Shown here: positions 49,358-59,457 of the stretch, piece by piece
Numbering within the stretch: position 1 is the stretch's first letter
Layout: every line of letters starts with the position of its first letter
NCBI RefSeq assembly: GCF_030403775.1
Contig: NZ_JAQMWQ010000001.1
Location: 186,001 to 250,000 of the forward strand
Reading direction: 5' to 3'
Source of the DNA: Paenibacillus sp. BSR1-1
GTDB taxonomy: Bacteria; Bacillota; Bacilli; Bacillales; Cytobacillaceae
DNA: 64,000 bases
The notes under the pieces: generated by a model
What the model was told of the DNA's origin: nothing
The model's database searches: none
Seen by the model: the letters and a program-made list of their open reading frames with translations, nothing else
Position numbers and translations under genes: made by a program

Positions 49358-50239
49358 TTAGTACCTCGGCTTTCTATCTTTTATTTCTTGGAGGAAATCA
49401 ACATAATGTTCATAGCGATATGCTGGAATTTCCCCTGATTCTACAGCCTGTTTCACACCGCATTTAGGTTCGCTGATATGGAGGCAGCCGCGAAATTTAC
49501 AATTTTCGCTCTTCTGCAGCAATTCTGGAAAACAGGCAGTTAAGTCTTCCGCCTCAATATTAGTGAATTCTAATGAGCTAAATCCAGGAGTATCGGCAAC
49601 AAGACCCTCGCCAATTTCAATTAGCTCAACATGCCTTGTGGTATGCTTTCCTCTTCCTAAATGTGATGAAATATCATTTGTTTTTAGCTCCAGGTCAGGT
49701 CTAAGAACATTTAGTAAAGAGGACTTCCCCACACCGGATTGACCCGCAAAAACAGAAATTTTATGATTAAGATGCGGATTCAATTGTTCAATTCCTGACT
49801 CTGTTTCCGATGAAGTAAGAATGACTTCATATCCGGCCGATTGATATTGCTGCGCATATTCCATAATCAATTTGTTTTGCTCGCTGTTTGTCAGGTCCAT
49901 CTTAGTAATACAAATGAGTGGCTCAATATGATTAAATTCAACTAATACCAGAAATCGATCTAAAAGCACGGTGCTGAAGTCAGGCTCTACAGCTGAAAAA
50001 ACAAGAATGGCCTGATCAACGTTCGCAATCGGAGGTCGGACTAATTCATTTTTCCGTTCTTTTACTTCAAGAATATAGCCTTCCAATTCGTTTTCTGCTT
50101 GAAAAACAACCTCATCCCCAACCAGAGGGGTGACTTTATTCTTTCTGAATACCCCTCTGCCCCGGCATTGAATTAATTCTTCATTATGAAGAACATAGTA
50201 AAATCCACTTAATGCTTTGACAATTTTCCCTTCAGGCAT
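49358..50239 (-). CDS. rsgA: Ribosome small-subunit GTPase RsgA (CpgA)
   Basis: RsgA is a circularly permuted GTPase for 30S maturation. The 293-residue protein has an N-terminal OB fold, G4 TKMD before the P-loop [12 protein letters not shown], then [10 protein letters not shown] and a C-terminal zinc motif with [17 protein letters not shown] 50239 ([16 protein letters not shown]) matches B. subtilis and follows AAGGGGTG; GTG two codons upstream is rejected. In B. subtilis CpgA is a PrkC substrate, and prkC lies upstream here. Confidence 0.96.
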   Translation of the reverse strand: MPEGKIVKALSGFYYVLHNEELIQCRGRGVFRKNKVTPLVGDEVVFQAENELEGYILEVKERKNELVRPPIANVDQAILVFSAVEPDFSTVLLDRFLVLVEFNHIEPLICITKMDLTNSEQNKLIMEYAQQYQSAGYEVILTSSETESGIEQLNPHLNHKISVFAGQSGVGKSSLLNVLRPDLELKTNDISSHLGRGKHTTRHVELIEIGEGLVADTPGFSSLEFTNIEAEDLTACFPELLQKSENCKFRGCLHISEPKCGVKQAVESGEIPAYRYEHYVDFLQEIKDRKPRY

Positions 50240-50337
50240 AGACACACCCCTTGCCCTTAAACTTCAAACGGATGACTTCTATTAAAATTTTTACGAGTGT
50301 TACCATTTTTATTCAAAATGTAAAGCCATCCATTATC

Positions 50338-52317
50338 TTATTCTGTATCATCATAGCTTATCGTTTCATCCGCGATAACCTGCAAATCTCGCATAACTTT
50401 ATAGCCGGCCTTTTTTCCGTATGGAATTAACAATTTAATTTGTTTTTTCGTCGTCTGTGTAATGGTGAATTTTTCAGCCGGCTCTGTCATACTATGCGTC
50501 ATATCCTCTATATAGATTATGACCTCTTGTTTTTGGCCTGGCTCACCAGGTAAAGGCGGTTCATATTCGATGGTAATTTCTTTAATTACTTCTTTTGGCG
50601 GCTTCTGCTCTTTTCCTTTTGAAATCACAACCGAAACCTTGTCACCTTTTTTCAATCCTGTTCCCTCTGCGGGTGATTGCGAAATGACCATACCTGCCGG
50701 AATATTTTCATCATATTTTTCTTGTGAGGCATCTAATACCAGCCCTACTAATGATGCATAGTCCTGTGCACCCTTTAAATTATATTGGGTTAAGTCCTTT
50801 AAGACAATTTTTTCCGGTCCCTTACTGACCTCAAATTCTAATTCAGTATCTTCTGGAACCACTTTTGTACCTCCAGGTGGGTTCTGGCTTAAAATGGTAC
50901 CTGGTTCACTATCGTCGGTTTTCTCCACTTTATTTATAGCTTTAAAATTCTCCTGCTCTAATAAACGGACCACATCATCATATTGACGGTCAACATAATC
51001 GGAAAGATCGTATTTTTCTTTTCCAGAGCTAATGTATATAGTAATCCCTGCATTTTCCTTAACTGTAGTCCCAGCCTCAGGGTCGGTTTTAATTACTTTC
51101 CCTTTTTTAACATCCTCATCTGGTATTTCAATTTGGTCGGTGACCTCGAGTCCTTTTAATTTTAGCTTGGAAATTGCATCATCTACATTCATTCTGCTTA
51201 CATCCGGAACTTTGACGTCCTTTGCAGATAATAAATCAGGTAAAAATGTAAAAGTTAATATTCCTAGAATGGCCAGAATAAGAAAAGTAGATATTAAAAT
51301 TATCGGCCACTTTTTCCGTTTTTTACTTGTTTTCTTTTCTTTATTTGCAGCACTTTCTTGTTTAATCGCCTGCTTTTCATTGCTGTGCACTAATGTTTCA
51401 TCAAGGTTTTTTAAAGGCTTATCATTCGTGATAACTGGAATTGCTTTAGTTGCCTCGTCATCAACCGGTATAGAAAATTTAGGTTCATCCATCCTCTCAG
51501 AGTCGAGAGCTGTTCGCAGGTCCTCCTCCATTTCATCAACCGTATTATAGCGATGGAATGAATCTTTGGCCGTTGCCTTAAGGACAATATTTTCGACACT
51601 TTGCGGAATTTTTGGGTTCCATCTTCTTACAGAGGGAGTTTCTGATTGCAGATGCTTCAAAGCAATCGAAACGGCGGATTCTCCTGAAAATGGAAGCCGG
51701 CCTGTCAATAGCTCAAACATGACAATCCCCAATGAATAAATATCTGATTTTCGATTGGCCATTCCTCCGCGGGCTTGCTCAGGTGATAAATAATGGACAG
51801 AACCCAGAACAGAATTTGTCTGCGTGATACTTGTTGCACTAAGCGCCATTGCGATACCAAAATCAGTAATTTTCACGTATCCCTCTCGGTCAATTAAAAT
51901 ATTTTGAGGCTTTATATCGCGATGGATAATTTGATTTTGATGTGCATGGGAAATGGCAGATGTTAATTGCATCATTATGTCTAGCGCTTCTTCTACTCGA
52001 AGTGGTGATTGCTGCTGTATGTATTGTTTTAAGGTTTGCCCATTTACATATTCCATAACAATATAATATAGGGAATCCTCTTCACCAACATCGTAAATGC
52101 TAACTATATTCGGGTGAGCAAGACTAGTAGCTGATTGAGCCTCTCTATGAAAGCGTTTAATAAATTCCTCATCATTTACAAAATCAAGCCGAAGCATTTT
52201 TACGGCAACATCTCTATCTAAAATCATATCATGTGCTAGATATACATTTGCCATACCGCCTCCGCCAATCATTTCGAGGATTTTATAGCGGCCGCTTATT
52301 CTTTTCCCAATGATCAT
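50338..52317 (-). CDS. prkC: Serine/threonine protein kinase PrkC with PASTA repeats
   Basis: PrkC is a membrane kinase that senses peptidoglycan fragments, controlling germination and growth. The 659-residue protein has a cytoplasmic kinase domain (about 1-270: GGGGMANVYLAHD, Lys40, HRDIKPQN with Asp134, DFG, SVHYLSPEQARGG), a basic linker, one membrane segment (about 337-359) and three extracellular PASTA repeats (about 365-575) plus a C-terminal Ig-like domain. ATG 52317 has GAGG 9 bases upstream and matches the B. subtilis start; GTG 52326 and ATG 52323 are too near the ribosome site. The start is close to the prpC stop. Confidence 0.96.
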   Translation of the reverse strand: MIIGKRISGRYKILEMIGGGGMANVYLAHDMILDRDVAVKMLRLDFVNDEEFIKRFHREAQSATSLAHPNIVSIYDVGEEDSLYYIVMEYVNGQTLKQYIQQQSPLRVEEALDIMMQLTSAISHAHQNQIIHRDIKPQNILIDREGYVKITDFGIAMALSATSITQTNSVLGSVHYLSPEQARGGMANRKSDIYSLGIVMFELLTGRLPFSGESAVSIALKHLQSETPSVRRWNPKIPQSVENIVLKATAKDSFHRYNTVDEMEEDLRTALDSERMDEPKFSIPVDDEATKAIPVITNDKPLKNLDETLVHSNEKQAIKQESAANKEKKTSKKRKKWPIILISTFLILAILGILTFTFLPDLLSAKDVKVPDVSRMNVDDAISKLKLKGLEVTDQIEIPDEDVKKGKVIKTDPEAGTTVKENAGITIYISSGKEKYDLSDYVDRQYDDVVRLLEQENFKAINKVEKTDDSEPGTILSQNPPGGTKVVPEDTELEFEVSKGPEKIVLKDLTQYNLKGAQDYASLVGLVLDASQEKYDENIPAGMVISQSPAEGTGLKKGDKVSVVISKGKEQKPPKEVIKEITIEYEPPLPGEPGQKQEVIIYIEDMTHSMTEPAEKFTITQTTKKQIKLLIPYGKKAGYKVMRDLQVIADETISYDDTE

Positions 52318-52322
52318 TTTCA

Positions 52323-53072
52323 TCACCCTCTTTCATTTTCAATATTAAACTCTAGAATGATTAGGGTAATGTTGTCTTCTCCTCCATTATCATTAGCCAT
52401 GACAATGAGTGATTGTGCTTTTTGTTCAAGCGTAGTTTGATTCTGAAGAATTTGAACCATTTCTGTGTCACTTACTTTATTGGATAACCCATCTGAACAA
52501 ATAAGCAGATAGTCTCCTTCCTCGAACATAATGGTTTTAATATCAATCTTCACATCTTGTTCAGTTCCTAACGCTCGTAATATCCAATTTTTCCTTGGAT
52601 GATGCTCCGCATCCTCTTTTGAAATTTGACCTGTACGGACTAATTCATTGACCCATGTATGGTCATCCGTTAGCTGTTGGAATCCGGAATCATTTAAAAT
52701 GTAACAACGAGAATCGCCCACATGGGCAATAGATGTAAAATTGTCTGTCGCAATCACCGCTTCAATCGTTGTACCCATTCCTTCACATTCCTCATTGCGC
52801 CTGGCGTGTTCATACACCAATCGATTAACCTCACGAATATTGGACTTCAACCATTCTTCAGCTTGATCAGCAGTATTTAACCCTTGAGACTGCTCCCATT
52901 TTTCCTGTAAGTATGTCACTGTCATTTTACTTGCAACATCACCGGCACGGTGACCGCCCATGCCATCTGCTACAATGGCTAGGCGATGTCCGTCCCGATT
53001 GACAAAGGTTCCACCATTATCCTCATTATTTTGGCGAACTTTTCCTTGATCCGTTTTAAAAACAGCCTTCAC
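52323..53072 (-). CDS. prpC: PP2C-type protein phosphatase PrpC
   Basis: PrpC dephosphorylates PrkC and its targets. The 249-residue PPM phosphatase has TDQGKVRQNNEDN, VADGMGGHRAGDVAS (metal-binding Asp and Gly), HVGDSRCYI, CSDGLSNKV and GGEDNITLI. It follows rlmN by 6 bases and leads directly into prkC. Confidence 0.97.
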   Translation of the reverse strand: MKAVFKTDQGKVRQNNEDNGGTFVNRDGHRLAIVADGMGGHRAGDVASKMTVTYLQEKWEQSQGLNTADQAEEWLKSNIREVNRLVYEHARRNEECEGMGTTIEAVIATDNFTSIAHVGDSRCYILNDSGFQQLTDDHTWVNELVRTGQISKEDAEHHPRKNWILRALGTEQDVKIDIKTIMFEEGDYLLICSDGLSNKVSDTEMVQILQNQTTLEQKAQSLIVMANDNGGEDNITLIILEFNIENERG

Positions 53073-53078
53073 ATTCTG

Positions 53079-54173
53079 TCACCTCGTCTCTTCCTTCCGC
53101 TCCTTTGCACGAAGTTGTCCACATGCTGCATCAATATCATGACCGTGCTCTCGGCGAATTGTCACATTAATTCCACGTTTTTTTAGGGTTTTTTCAAATG
53201 CAAAAATTTTGTCTTTAGGTGTACGGACATAATCTCTTTCAGGTACATAATTTACCGGTATCAGATTCACATGGCATTTAATCCCTTTTAATAGGTCTGC
53301 TAATTCCTCAGCATGCTCTTCCCCGTCATTTACACCGCCAAATAGACCATATTCAAAGCTTATGCGCCGTCCAGTCTTATCGATATAATACCGTACTGCT
53401 TTCATTAAGTCATCAAGTTTATAGGCTTTGTTGATCGGCATCAGCCTTGATCTTAGTTCAGTATTTGGAGCGTGAAGTGAAATGGCGAAATTGATTTGCA
53501 TATTTTCATCAGCAAATTGATAAATCTTCGGAATGATTCCGCTAGTCGAGACGGTAATATGGCGGGCGCCGATATTCAGCCCTTTATCATGATTAATAAT
53601 TTTTAAAAATGAAAGCATATTATCGTAGTTATCAAACGGCTCCCCAATTCCCATAATAACAACAGAGCTTACACGCTCCTCCGTTTCATCAAGAGCTTGC
53701 TGGACTTTGACCACTTGCGCAACAATTTCTCCCGCCTCAAGGTGTCTTTTCAATCCACCTAGGGTTGAAGCGCAGAAGGTACAGCCAATTCTGCAGCCAA
53801 CCTGCGTTGTGACACACACCGAGTTTCCATAATCATGGCGCATGAGCACGGTTTCGATTGAATAGCCATCGTGAAGCTCGAAAAGAAACTTAATTGTTCC
53901 ATCGGATGAAGTTTGTTGGATGACTGTCTTTAATGGTGTAAGTTGAAAATGGCTTGATAGTTTATCACGGAGGCCTTTAGAAACATTACTCATATCCTCA
54001 AAAGAGGTAATTCTTTTTTTATAAAGCCAATCAAAAATCTGCTCAGCACGAAAAGGCTTTTCACCATTCTCCGACAGCCATTCCTTTAATTCATGAAGCT
54101 CCAATGAATAAATAGAGCGTAGCTTTTCTTCTATTGTTGTGTTTGTCTCAGTTGTGTTCAATTGTTCCAACAC
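53079..54173 (-). CDS. rlmN: Dual-specificity RNA methyltransferase RlmN
   Basis: RlmN methylates C2 of A2503 in 23S rRNA and A37 in some tRNAs by radical SAM chemistry. The 364-residue protein has CRIGCTFC (Cys127, 131, 134) for the Fe-S cluster, Cys120 and Cys351 in the positions of the two mechanistic cysteines, and [12 protein letters not shown]. It sits 26 bases after rsmB, just beyond a repeat remnant. Confidence 0.96.
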   Translation of the reverse strand: MLEQLNTTETNTTIEEKLRSIYSLELHELKEWLSENGEKPFRAEQIFDWLYKKRITSFEDMSNVSKGLRDKLSSHFQLTPLKTVIQQTSSDGTIKFLFELHDGYSIETVLMRHDYGNSVCVTTQVGCRIGCTFCASTLGGLKRHLEAGEIVAQVVKVQQALDETEERVSSVVIMGIGEPFDNYDNMLSFLKIINHDKGLNIGARHITVSTSGIIPKIYQFADENMQINFAISLHAPNTELRSRLMPINKAYKLDDLMKAVRYYIDKTGRRISFEYGLFGGVNDGEEHAEELADLLKGIKCHVNLIPVNYVPERDYVRTPKDKIFAFEKTLKKRGINVTIRREHGHDIDAACGQLRAKERKEETR

Positions 54174-54190
54174 TTACCCCTTCTTTCTAT

Positions 54191-54219
54191 TGTTTAGCTT
54201 CAGCGCCTAGGGGCTTCAG
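54191..54219. repeat. Remnant end of palindromic repeat at rsmB stop
   Basis: Minus-strand GAAGCCCCTAGGCGCTGAAG, followed by CTAAACA, matches the right-hand end of copies A and B (cccctaggcgctgtagctag; ggggctaggcgctcaagcta). Only this end is present. It covers the last rsmB codons and its TGA. Confidence 0.65.
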
Positions 54220-55561
54220 CTTTTCTTAAAACTGCAATATAAAATCCATCAGACCCAAAATCCTGAGGGAAAATTTGTAAATCAAAGCCGGTAATCAACG
54301 GCTGAACGGCTTCAGGCATCCTATCTTTAAAAGAAAGATCCCCTTCAAATTCTGGATTATTTTCTAAAAATGTTTTGACTGTATTTTCATTTTCTTCTCT
54401 ATCAACGGTGCATGTACTATATACCAGAATGCCGCCTTTTTTCAATAACGGAGCAACGGATGTTAACAGGTTTTGTTGAATGGTACTTAATCGTTCTAAA
54501 TCCTTTTCGGTTTTCGTATATTTCATATCTGGTTTTCTTCTCATTACCCCAAGGCCAGAACAAGGAGCATCAAGAAGAATTCGATGGAAAGATTCATTGT
54601 TAAACTTTTCTTGTATATGTCTTGAATCAGAGACATTTGTTTTTATATTTGATAACCCTAAACGTCGGGCATTATCATTAATTAATTTAACCTTGTGCTG
54701 GTGAAGATCAACGGAAATCACTTCACCAGTATTATTTAATTTTTCAGCAATATGCGTGCTTTTTCCTCCAGGAGCTGCACATGCATCAAGGACATATTCT
54801 CCTTCTGATGCACCAAGTGCATAGGTCGCAAGCATTGAGCTCTCGTCTTGAATCGTAAACATTCCATATTTAAAGGCAATGGTAGAAGCTAAGTTTCCCT
54901 TTAATGATCTTATCGCCTCAGGAATGATTGGGCTTTTTTCAATTTGAAACCCATCTTCCTCAAGCAGCGAAACACATTCATCTCTAGAAATCTTTGTAAG
55001 ATTAACCCGTGCTGTTTGCATCGGAGCTGTTAAGTTAATTTCACACATTTCTTTTGTTTTATCATACCCAAATTGATTCACCCATCTATTTACAAGCCAA
55101 AGTGGGTGGCTGGTCTCGAGTGAAAGACGTTCAATTGGATCAGCCACTTCACTTAATGCAGGGATTCCTTCTCTTTGAATACTGCGGAGCACTCCGTTTA
55201 CCAGACTGGCTATTCCTTTATGCCCGCGTTTTTTAGCAATTTCTACTGCTTCAAATATGGCGGCCCTGTCAGGTATTTTATCAAGATAAACCATTTGATA
55301 AAGAGTCATTCTGAGTAAATGATGAATCCAATCCGCTAATTTCTTGTTATCTTTGACAAATGGCTTTAAATAGTAATCCAGAGCCATTTTCCTTTGCAAC
55401 GTTCCATATGTCAATTCAGTTAGTAATCCGACATCTTTTGGAGATAATTCGTTTTTTTCAATGGTGGTATTTAGCAGCAAATTGCTATATGAATGGTTTT
55501 TCTCAATGGTTGTCAAAAGATCCATTGCGGTTTCGCGAACATTGTTTTTCTTTGATGTCAT
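54200..55561 (-). CDS. rsmB: 16S rRNA (cytosine-967-C5)-methyltransferase RsmB
   Basis: RsmB methylates C967 of 16S rRNA. The 453-residue protein has an N-terminal NusB-like RNA-binding domain (about 1-140) and a SAM methyltransferase domain with DACAAPGGKSTHIAE, LDAPCSGLGVMRRKPD and the catalytic YSTCTVDREENE. It begins 2 bases after fmt ends. The final AEAPRR codons and the stop fall in the repeat remnant at 54191-54219, so the C-terminus appears to have been rewritten by that element; this is beyond the catalytic core. Confidence 0.96.
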   Translation of the reverse strand: MTSKKNNVRETAMDLLTTIEKNHSYSNLLLNTTIEKNELSPKDVGLLTELTYGTLQRKMALDYYLKPFVKDNKKLADWIHHLLRMTLYQMVYLDKIPDRAAIFEAVEIAKKRGHKGIASLVNGVLRSIQREGIPALSEVADPIERLSLETSHPLWLVNRWVNQFGYDKTKEMCEINLTAPMQTARVNLTKISRDECVSLLEEDGFQIEKSPIIPEAIRSLKGNLASTIAFKYGMFTIQDESSMLATYALGASEGEYVLDACAAPGGKSTHIAEKLNNTGEVISVDLHQHKVKLINDNARRLGLSNIKTNVSDSRHIQEKFNNESFHRILLDAPCSGLGVMRRKPDMKYTKTEKDLERLSTIQQNLLTSVAPLLKKGGILVYSTCTVDREENENTVKTFLENNPEFEGDLSFKDRMPEAVQPLITGFDLQIFPQDFGSDGFYIAVLRKAEAPRR

Positions 55562-55562
55562 G

Positions 55563-56507
55563 TTAATCTCCCAGTAGGCTGCCTAGTGTAATTTTTGAGC
55601 CTGCTCCTCTTAAAAATTGTTCACTCATCATTTTCGTTTTTCCGGAAGGCTGAAGTTCAAGGATTTTAATAGAGGTATCATTCCCAGTACTCACTGTAAT
55701 GCCATCTGATTCTAGTTTTACAATGGTTCCAGGCACTTGGCTCTTTAAACCTAAAACCTTTTCGGCACGCCAAATTTTTAATATTTGTCCGTCCATCGTC
55801 GTAAAAGCAACAGGCCAAGGGTTTAATCCGCGGATATGATTGTATATATCTTCCCCGGTTTTCCCCCAGTCAATCTTTTCCTGTTCCCGTTTAATATTAG
55901 CAGCGAAGGTCGCTTCTCCATCATTTTGCGGAATTGGTGTGAGTTTTCCATTCAATAATAACGGTAATGTTTCTGAGAGCAGCTTTGCTCCCGCCTTACT
56001 TAACTTATCATGGAGCGTACCAACATTATCATCTTCCGCAATAGGCACTTCTACTGACGTTAAAATATCTCCTGCATCTAATTTCTCCACCATATACATG
56101 ATGGTTATTCCTGTTTTCTTTTTCCCTTGCATAATCGCATAGTGGATAGGCGCTCCGCCTCGCAATTCTGGTAGAAGGGAAGCATGAACATTAATACAGC
56201 CATGAGCAGGGGCTTCTAACAGCTTCTTTGGCAGAATTTGGCCAAAGGCAGCCGTGACAATTAAATCTGGGTTTAGTGAGAGGATCTTTTGAAGCTCTTC
56301 TTCCTGACGGATTTTTTCCGGCTGAAAGACGGGAATCCCTTGTTTTAAGGCTTCCACCTTTACTGGAGGAGGTGTTAAAACTTTTTTTCTTCCTACCGGC
56401 CGATCTGGCTGGGTCACAACACCAATTACTTCATACCCATCCGCAAGTATTTGTCTAAGTACCGGAACGGAAAAATCAGGTGTCCCCATAAAAACAATTT
56501 TGGTCAT
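55563..56507 (-). CDS. fmt: Methionyl-tRNA formyltransferase
   Basis: Fmt formylates initiator Met-tRNA with 10-formyl-THF. The 314-residue protein has [18 protein letters not shown], the catalytic [34 protein letters not shown] and a C-terminal OB domain. Its ATG overlaps the def stop by 4 bases. Confidence 0.97.
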   Translation of the reverse strand: MTKIVFMGTPDFSVPVLRQILADGYEVIGVVTQPDRPVGRKKVLTPPPVKVEALKQGIPVFQPEKIRQEEELQKILSLNPDLIVTAAFGQILPKKLLEAPAHGCINVHASLLPELRGGAPIHYAIMQGKKKTGITIMYMVEKLDAGDILTSVEVPIAEDDNVGTLHDKLSKAGAKLLSETLPLLLNGKLTPIPQNDGEATFAANIKREQEKIDWGKTGEDIYNHIRGLNPWPVAFTTMDGQILKIWRAEKVLGLKSQVPGTIVKLESDGITVSTGNDTSIKILELQPSGKTKMMSEQFLRGAGSKITLGSLLGD

Positions 56508-56989
56508 TCACTTTCTACTCCTTTTAACTCATCTTCCTCAAGGTATCTTGATACTTTTGTGGTGAATAATATCCCGTCAAGATGGTCGATTTCATGCTGA
56601 ATAGCTCTAGCAAGAAACTCCTCTGCTTCTAGCGTGTATTGTCTCCCCTTACGATCAAGAGCTTCTATTTTCACATAATTTGGTCTGGTAACTTCTCCAT
56701 ATAATCCTGGAAAGCTTAAACAACCTTCTGGCCCTGTTTGCTCTCCTGATGTAGATAGAATCCGAGGATTTATCATTTCGATGGTTCCTGACTCATCATC
56801 AATATCAACAATTGCAATTCTAGCATTTAAGCCTATTTGCGGGGCAGCAAGTCCAACCCCATCATATTCAATCATCGTGTCGTACATATCATCAAGCACT
56901 TTCGCTAACTTTCGGTCAAACTTGTCTATTTCTTGGCATTTTTGCTCGAGAATGTCGGCAGGATGAGTCACAATTTTTCTTATTGCCAA
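56504..56989 (-). CDS. def: Peptide deformylase
   Basis: Def removes the N-formyl group from new proteins, the step that complements fmt. The 161-residue protein has motif [11 protein letters not shown], motif [10 protein letters not shown] (metal ligand Cys90) and motif [12 protein letters not shown] (His132, Glu133, His136). The start is taken as TTG 56989: GGAGG lies 7 bases upstream and the N-terminus AIRKIVTHP fits the family. An ATG at 57013 precedes that ribosome site and is rejected. Confidence 0.96.
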   Translation of the reverse strand: MAIRKIVTHPADILEQKCQEIDKFDRKLAKVLDDMYDTMIEYDGVGLAAPQIGLNARIAIVDIDDESGTIEMINPRILSTSGEQTGPEGCLSFPGLYGEVTRPNYVKIEALDRKGRQYTLEAEEFLARAIQHEIDHLDGILFTTKVSRYLEEDELKGVESE

Positions 56990-57044
56990 AGCTTTTCCTC
57001 CATTATTTATCATGGGTATGGTTTTTATTTTATTTTCGCCACTA

Positions 57045-59456
57045 TTACATTAAGATAAACGGGTTTACGTCAATCGAAACCTGAAGCCCTTTTGCTGCAT
57101 CCTTTTGATGCTGGTCAAGAATGATCTTTAATGCCGAATTTAGGTTCGGTTCCCGCTTGTATTTTATCAGACATTGATAGCGATATCTATTATTTATCCT
57201 TGGTATGGGCGATGCTGCTGGCCCAAGTACAACTGCTTCGCTTGAAACCTGTGAGCGGACATAGTTCACAATCTTTTCAGTCGCTGTTACAACTGTCATA
57301 AGCTGCTCATGACTGACAGTGATCAATGACAGATAATAAAAGGGCGGATAATGATGCAATTTTCGTATCATCATCTCACGTTGGTAAAAAAGGTCATAGT
57401 CTTGCTTACCGGCAAGTTCAATACTGTAATGATCAGGCGTATAGGTCTGAATTATTACCTCACCAGGCAATTGGTGCCGGCCAGCCCTTCCGCTGACTTG
57501 TGTTAACAATTGGAATGTTTTTTCCGAGGACCTAAAATCCGGCAAATGGAGCATCGTATCGGCGGAAAGAACCCCTACGAGTGTTATATTAGGAAAATCT
57601 AAACCTTTGGCAATCATTTGGGTCCCTAGTAAAATATCAGCCTTCCCATCCTGAAAATCCTTTAATAACCGTTCATGTGACCCCTTTTTCCCAGTTGTAT
57701 CTACATCCATGCGAATGACCTTTGCTTCAGGTAATATTTTCCCCAGCTCATCCTCCACCTTTTGTGTCCCCGTTCCAAAATAGCGGATATACTCACTTGA
57801 GCACTCGGGACAAACCTTCGGAACATAGGTTTCGTAACCACAGTAATGACATTTCATTTGCCCGCCGGCACGATGGTAGGTAAGGGAGATGTCACAGTTT
57901 GGACAATTTACCACATATCCGCAATCCCTGCACATTACGAAAGAGGAATGTCCGCGTTTATTTAAAAATAAAACAGACTGCTGTTTTTTCTCAATCCGGT
58001 CTTTTAACATCTCAAAAAGCTTTCTAGAAAACATTGACCGATTCCCTGAGCGAAGCTCTTCCCGCATATCAATGATCTCAACAGAAGGAAGCGTCTGCTT
58101 ATTCATCCGAGATGGAAGCGTTAAAAGCTGGTACACTTTTTTTTGCGACCTGGCAAACGATTCAAGAGATGGAGTAGCACTTCCTAACACGACTGGACAG
58201 TTATAGGTCTTTGCCCTTTGGATTGCCACTTCCTTTGCATGATAACGCGGCATTTCCTCTTGTTTATAGCTCGTTTCATGCTCTTCATCAATAATGATGA
58301 TGCCAAGATTTTCAAATGGGGCAAAAATGGCTGACCTGGCACCCACTACCACCTTTACTTCTTTACGCTGAATTTTTCGCCATTCATCATATTTTTCCCC
58401 GGCAGACAACCCGCTGTGCAGTACTGCAACTAAATCGCCAAATCTTCCTTTAAACCGATTTACCATTTGCGGTGTGAGAGATATTTCCGGGACAAGAACA
58501 ATTGCTTCCTGACCTTTTTCAATTACCTGTTGAATCGATTGAAGGTATATTTCTGTCTTGCCGCTTCCTGTTACACCATAAAGTAAAAATACCTCATGAC
58601 TATTTGTTTCGATAGCATTCAGAACCGGTGCAATAGCCTTCGCTTGATCCTCTGTTAATGGCAAGGGTTGGGTCCGTTCAAAAGTTCGATTTTCATAAGG
58701 GTCGCGATAAACCTCCATCTCACTCTCAGTCAGCAGCTTTTTATCAATCAAGGCCTTAACAGTTGCGGATGAGATGTTAAGCTCTGCAATAAGTTGACTT
58801 AATTCGATTGTCTTATTCTGCTCTAGAAAAAAGGCCAGAACTTTTTTTTGTTTTTCTGCATTTCCGGGCAAACGGTCCATTTCTTCTTTTAACCTATCAG
58901 ATGGAACAAGCGGCTGAACATATCTTACTTTTTTTTTCTTGACCCTTTCCTTAACCTCATAAATAACCTCGAGATGCCCCTTTGCTGATTCCCGTTGAAG
59001 AGGTGAAACGATTCCACTTTTTAATGCTTCTTCCCAATTCAGCATTCCATTATGTTGAAAATAAGAGTGAAGCCCTTCAGGTAAATCTGATATTACAGCA
59101 CCCGGCGCGAGCTTTACCTTTTTTTCATATTTTGCTTTTAATGCCGCTGGCAGCATGGCCTGGTAGGCAAATATTTTAAAGCATAGGGTATTTTCCGTTA
59201 ACCAGTTTCCAAGCTCTAATAATTCTTGATTTAAAACGGGCTTAAGGTCCATAGGCTCAATGATTTCCCGGAGCTGATTAAATTCTGACTCAGCTTTTAT
59301 TTCCGTAACAAAACCTTGAATATTCCTTGGTCCAAATGGAACAACGACTCTCATCCCAGGCTGGATTGTTGCCCTCCATCGCTCTGGGATCAGATAATCG
59401 AAGGCTCTATCCGTTTGTTTAGTTGGCACATCAACGATTACAGCAGCAATTTCCAT
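57045..59456 (-). CDS. priA: Primosomal protein N' (PriA helicase)
   Basis: PriA reloads the replicative helicase at collapsed forks. The 803-residue protein has an N-terminal 3'-DNA-binding domain, a winged-helix segment, Walker A GVTGSGKTEIYLQ, DEEHETSYKQEEMPRYHA, GSATPS, then the cysteine-rich zinc region (CRDCGYVVNCPNC, CHYCGYETYVPKVCPECS) and QVSGRAGR. It starts 1 base after the coaBC stop. Confidence 0.97.
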   Translation of the reverse strand: MEIAAVIVDVPTKQTDRAFDYLIPERWRATIQPGMRVVVPFGPRNIQGFVTEIKAESEFNQLREIIEPMDLKPVLNQELLELGNWLTENTLCFKIFAYQAMLPAALKAKYEKKVKLAPGAVISDLPEGLHSYFQHNGMLNWEEALKSGIVSPLQRESAKGHLEVIYEVKERVKKKKVRYVQPLVPSDRLKEEMDRLPGNAEKQKKVLAFFLEQNKTIELSQLIAELNISSATVKALIDKKLLTESEMEVYRDPYENRTFERTQPLPLTEDQAKAIAPVLNAIETNSHEVFLLYGVTGSGKTEIYLQSIQQVIEKGQEAIVLVPEISLTPQMVNRFKGRFGDLVAVLHSGLSAGEKYDEWRKIQRKEVKVVVGARSAIFAPFENLGIIIIDEEHETSYKQEEMPRYHAKEVAIQRAKTYNCPVVLGSATPSLESFARSQKKVYQLLTLPSRMNKQTLPSVEIIDMREELRSGNRSMFSRKLFEMLKDRIEKKQQSVLFLNKRGHSSFVMCRDCGYVVNCPNCDISLTYHRAGGQMKCHYCGYETYVPKVCPECSSEYIRYFGTGTQKVEDELGKILPEAKVIRMDVDTTGKKGSHERLLKDFQDGKADILLGTQMIAKGLDFPNITLVGVLSADTMLHLPDFRSSEKTFQLLTQVSGRAGRHQLPGEVIIQTYTPDHYSIELAGKQDYDLFYQREMMIRKLHHYPPFYYLSLITVSHEQLMTVVTATEKIVNYVRSQVSSEAVVLGPAASPIPRINNRYRYQCLIKYKREPNLNSALKIILDQHQKDAAKGLQVSIDVNPFILM

Positions 59457-59457
59457 T

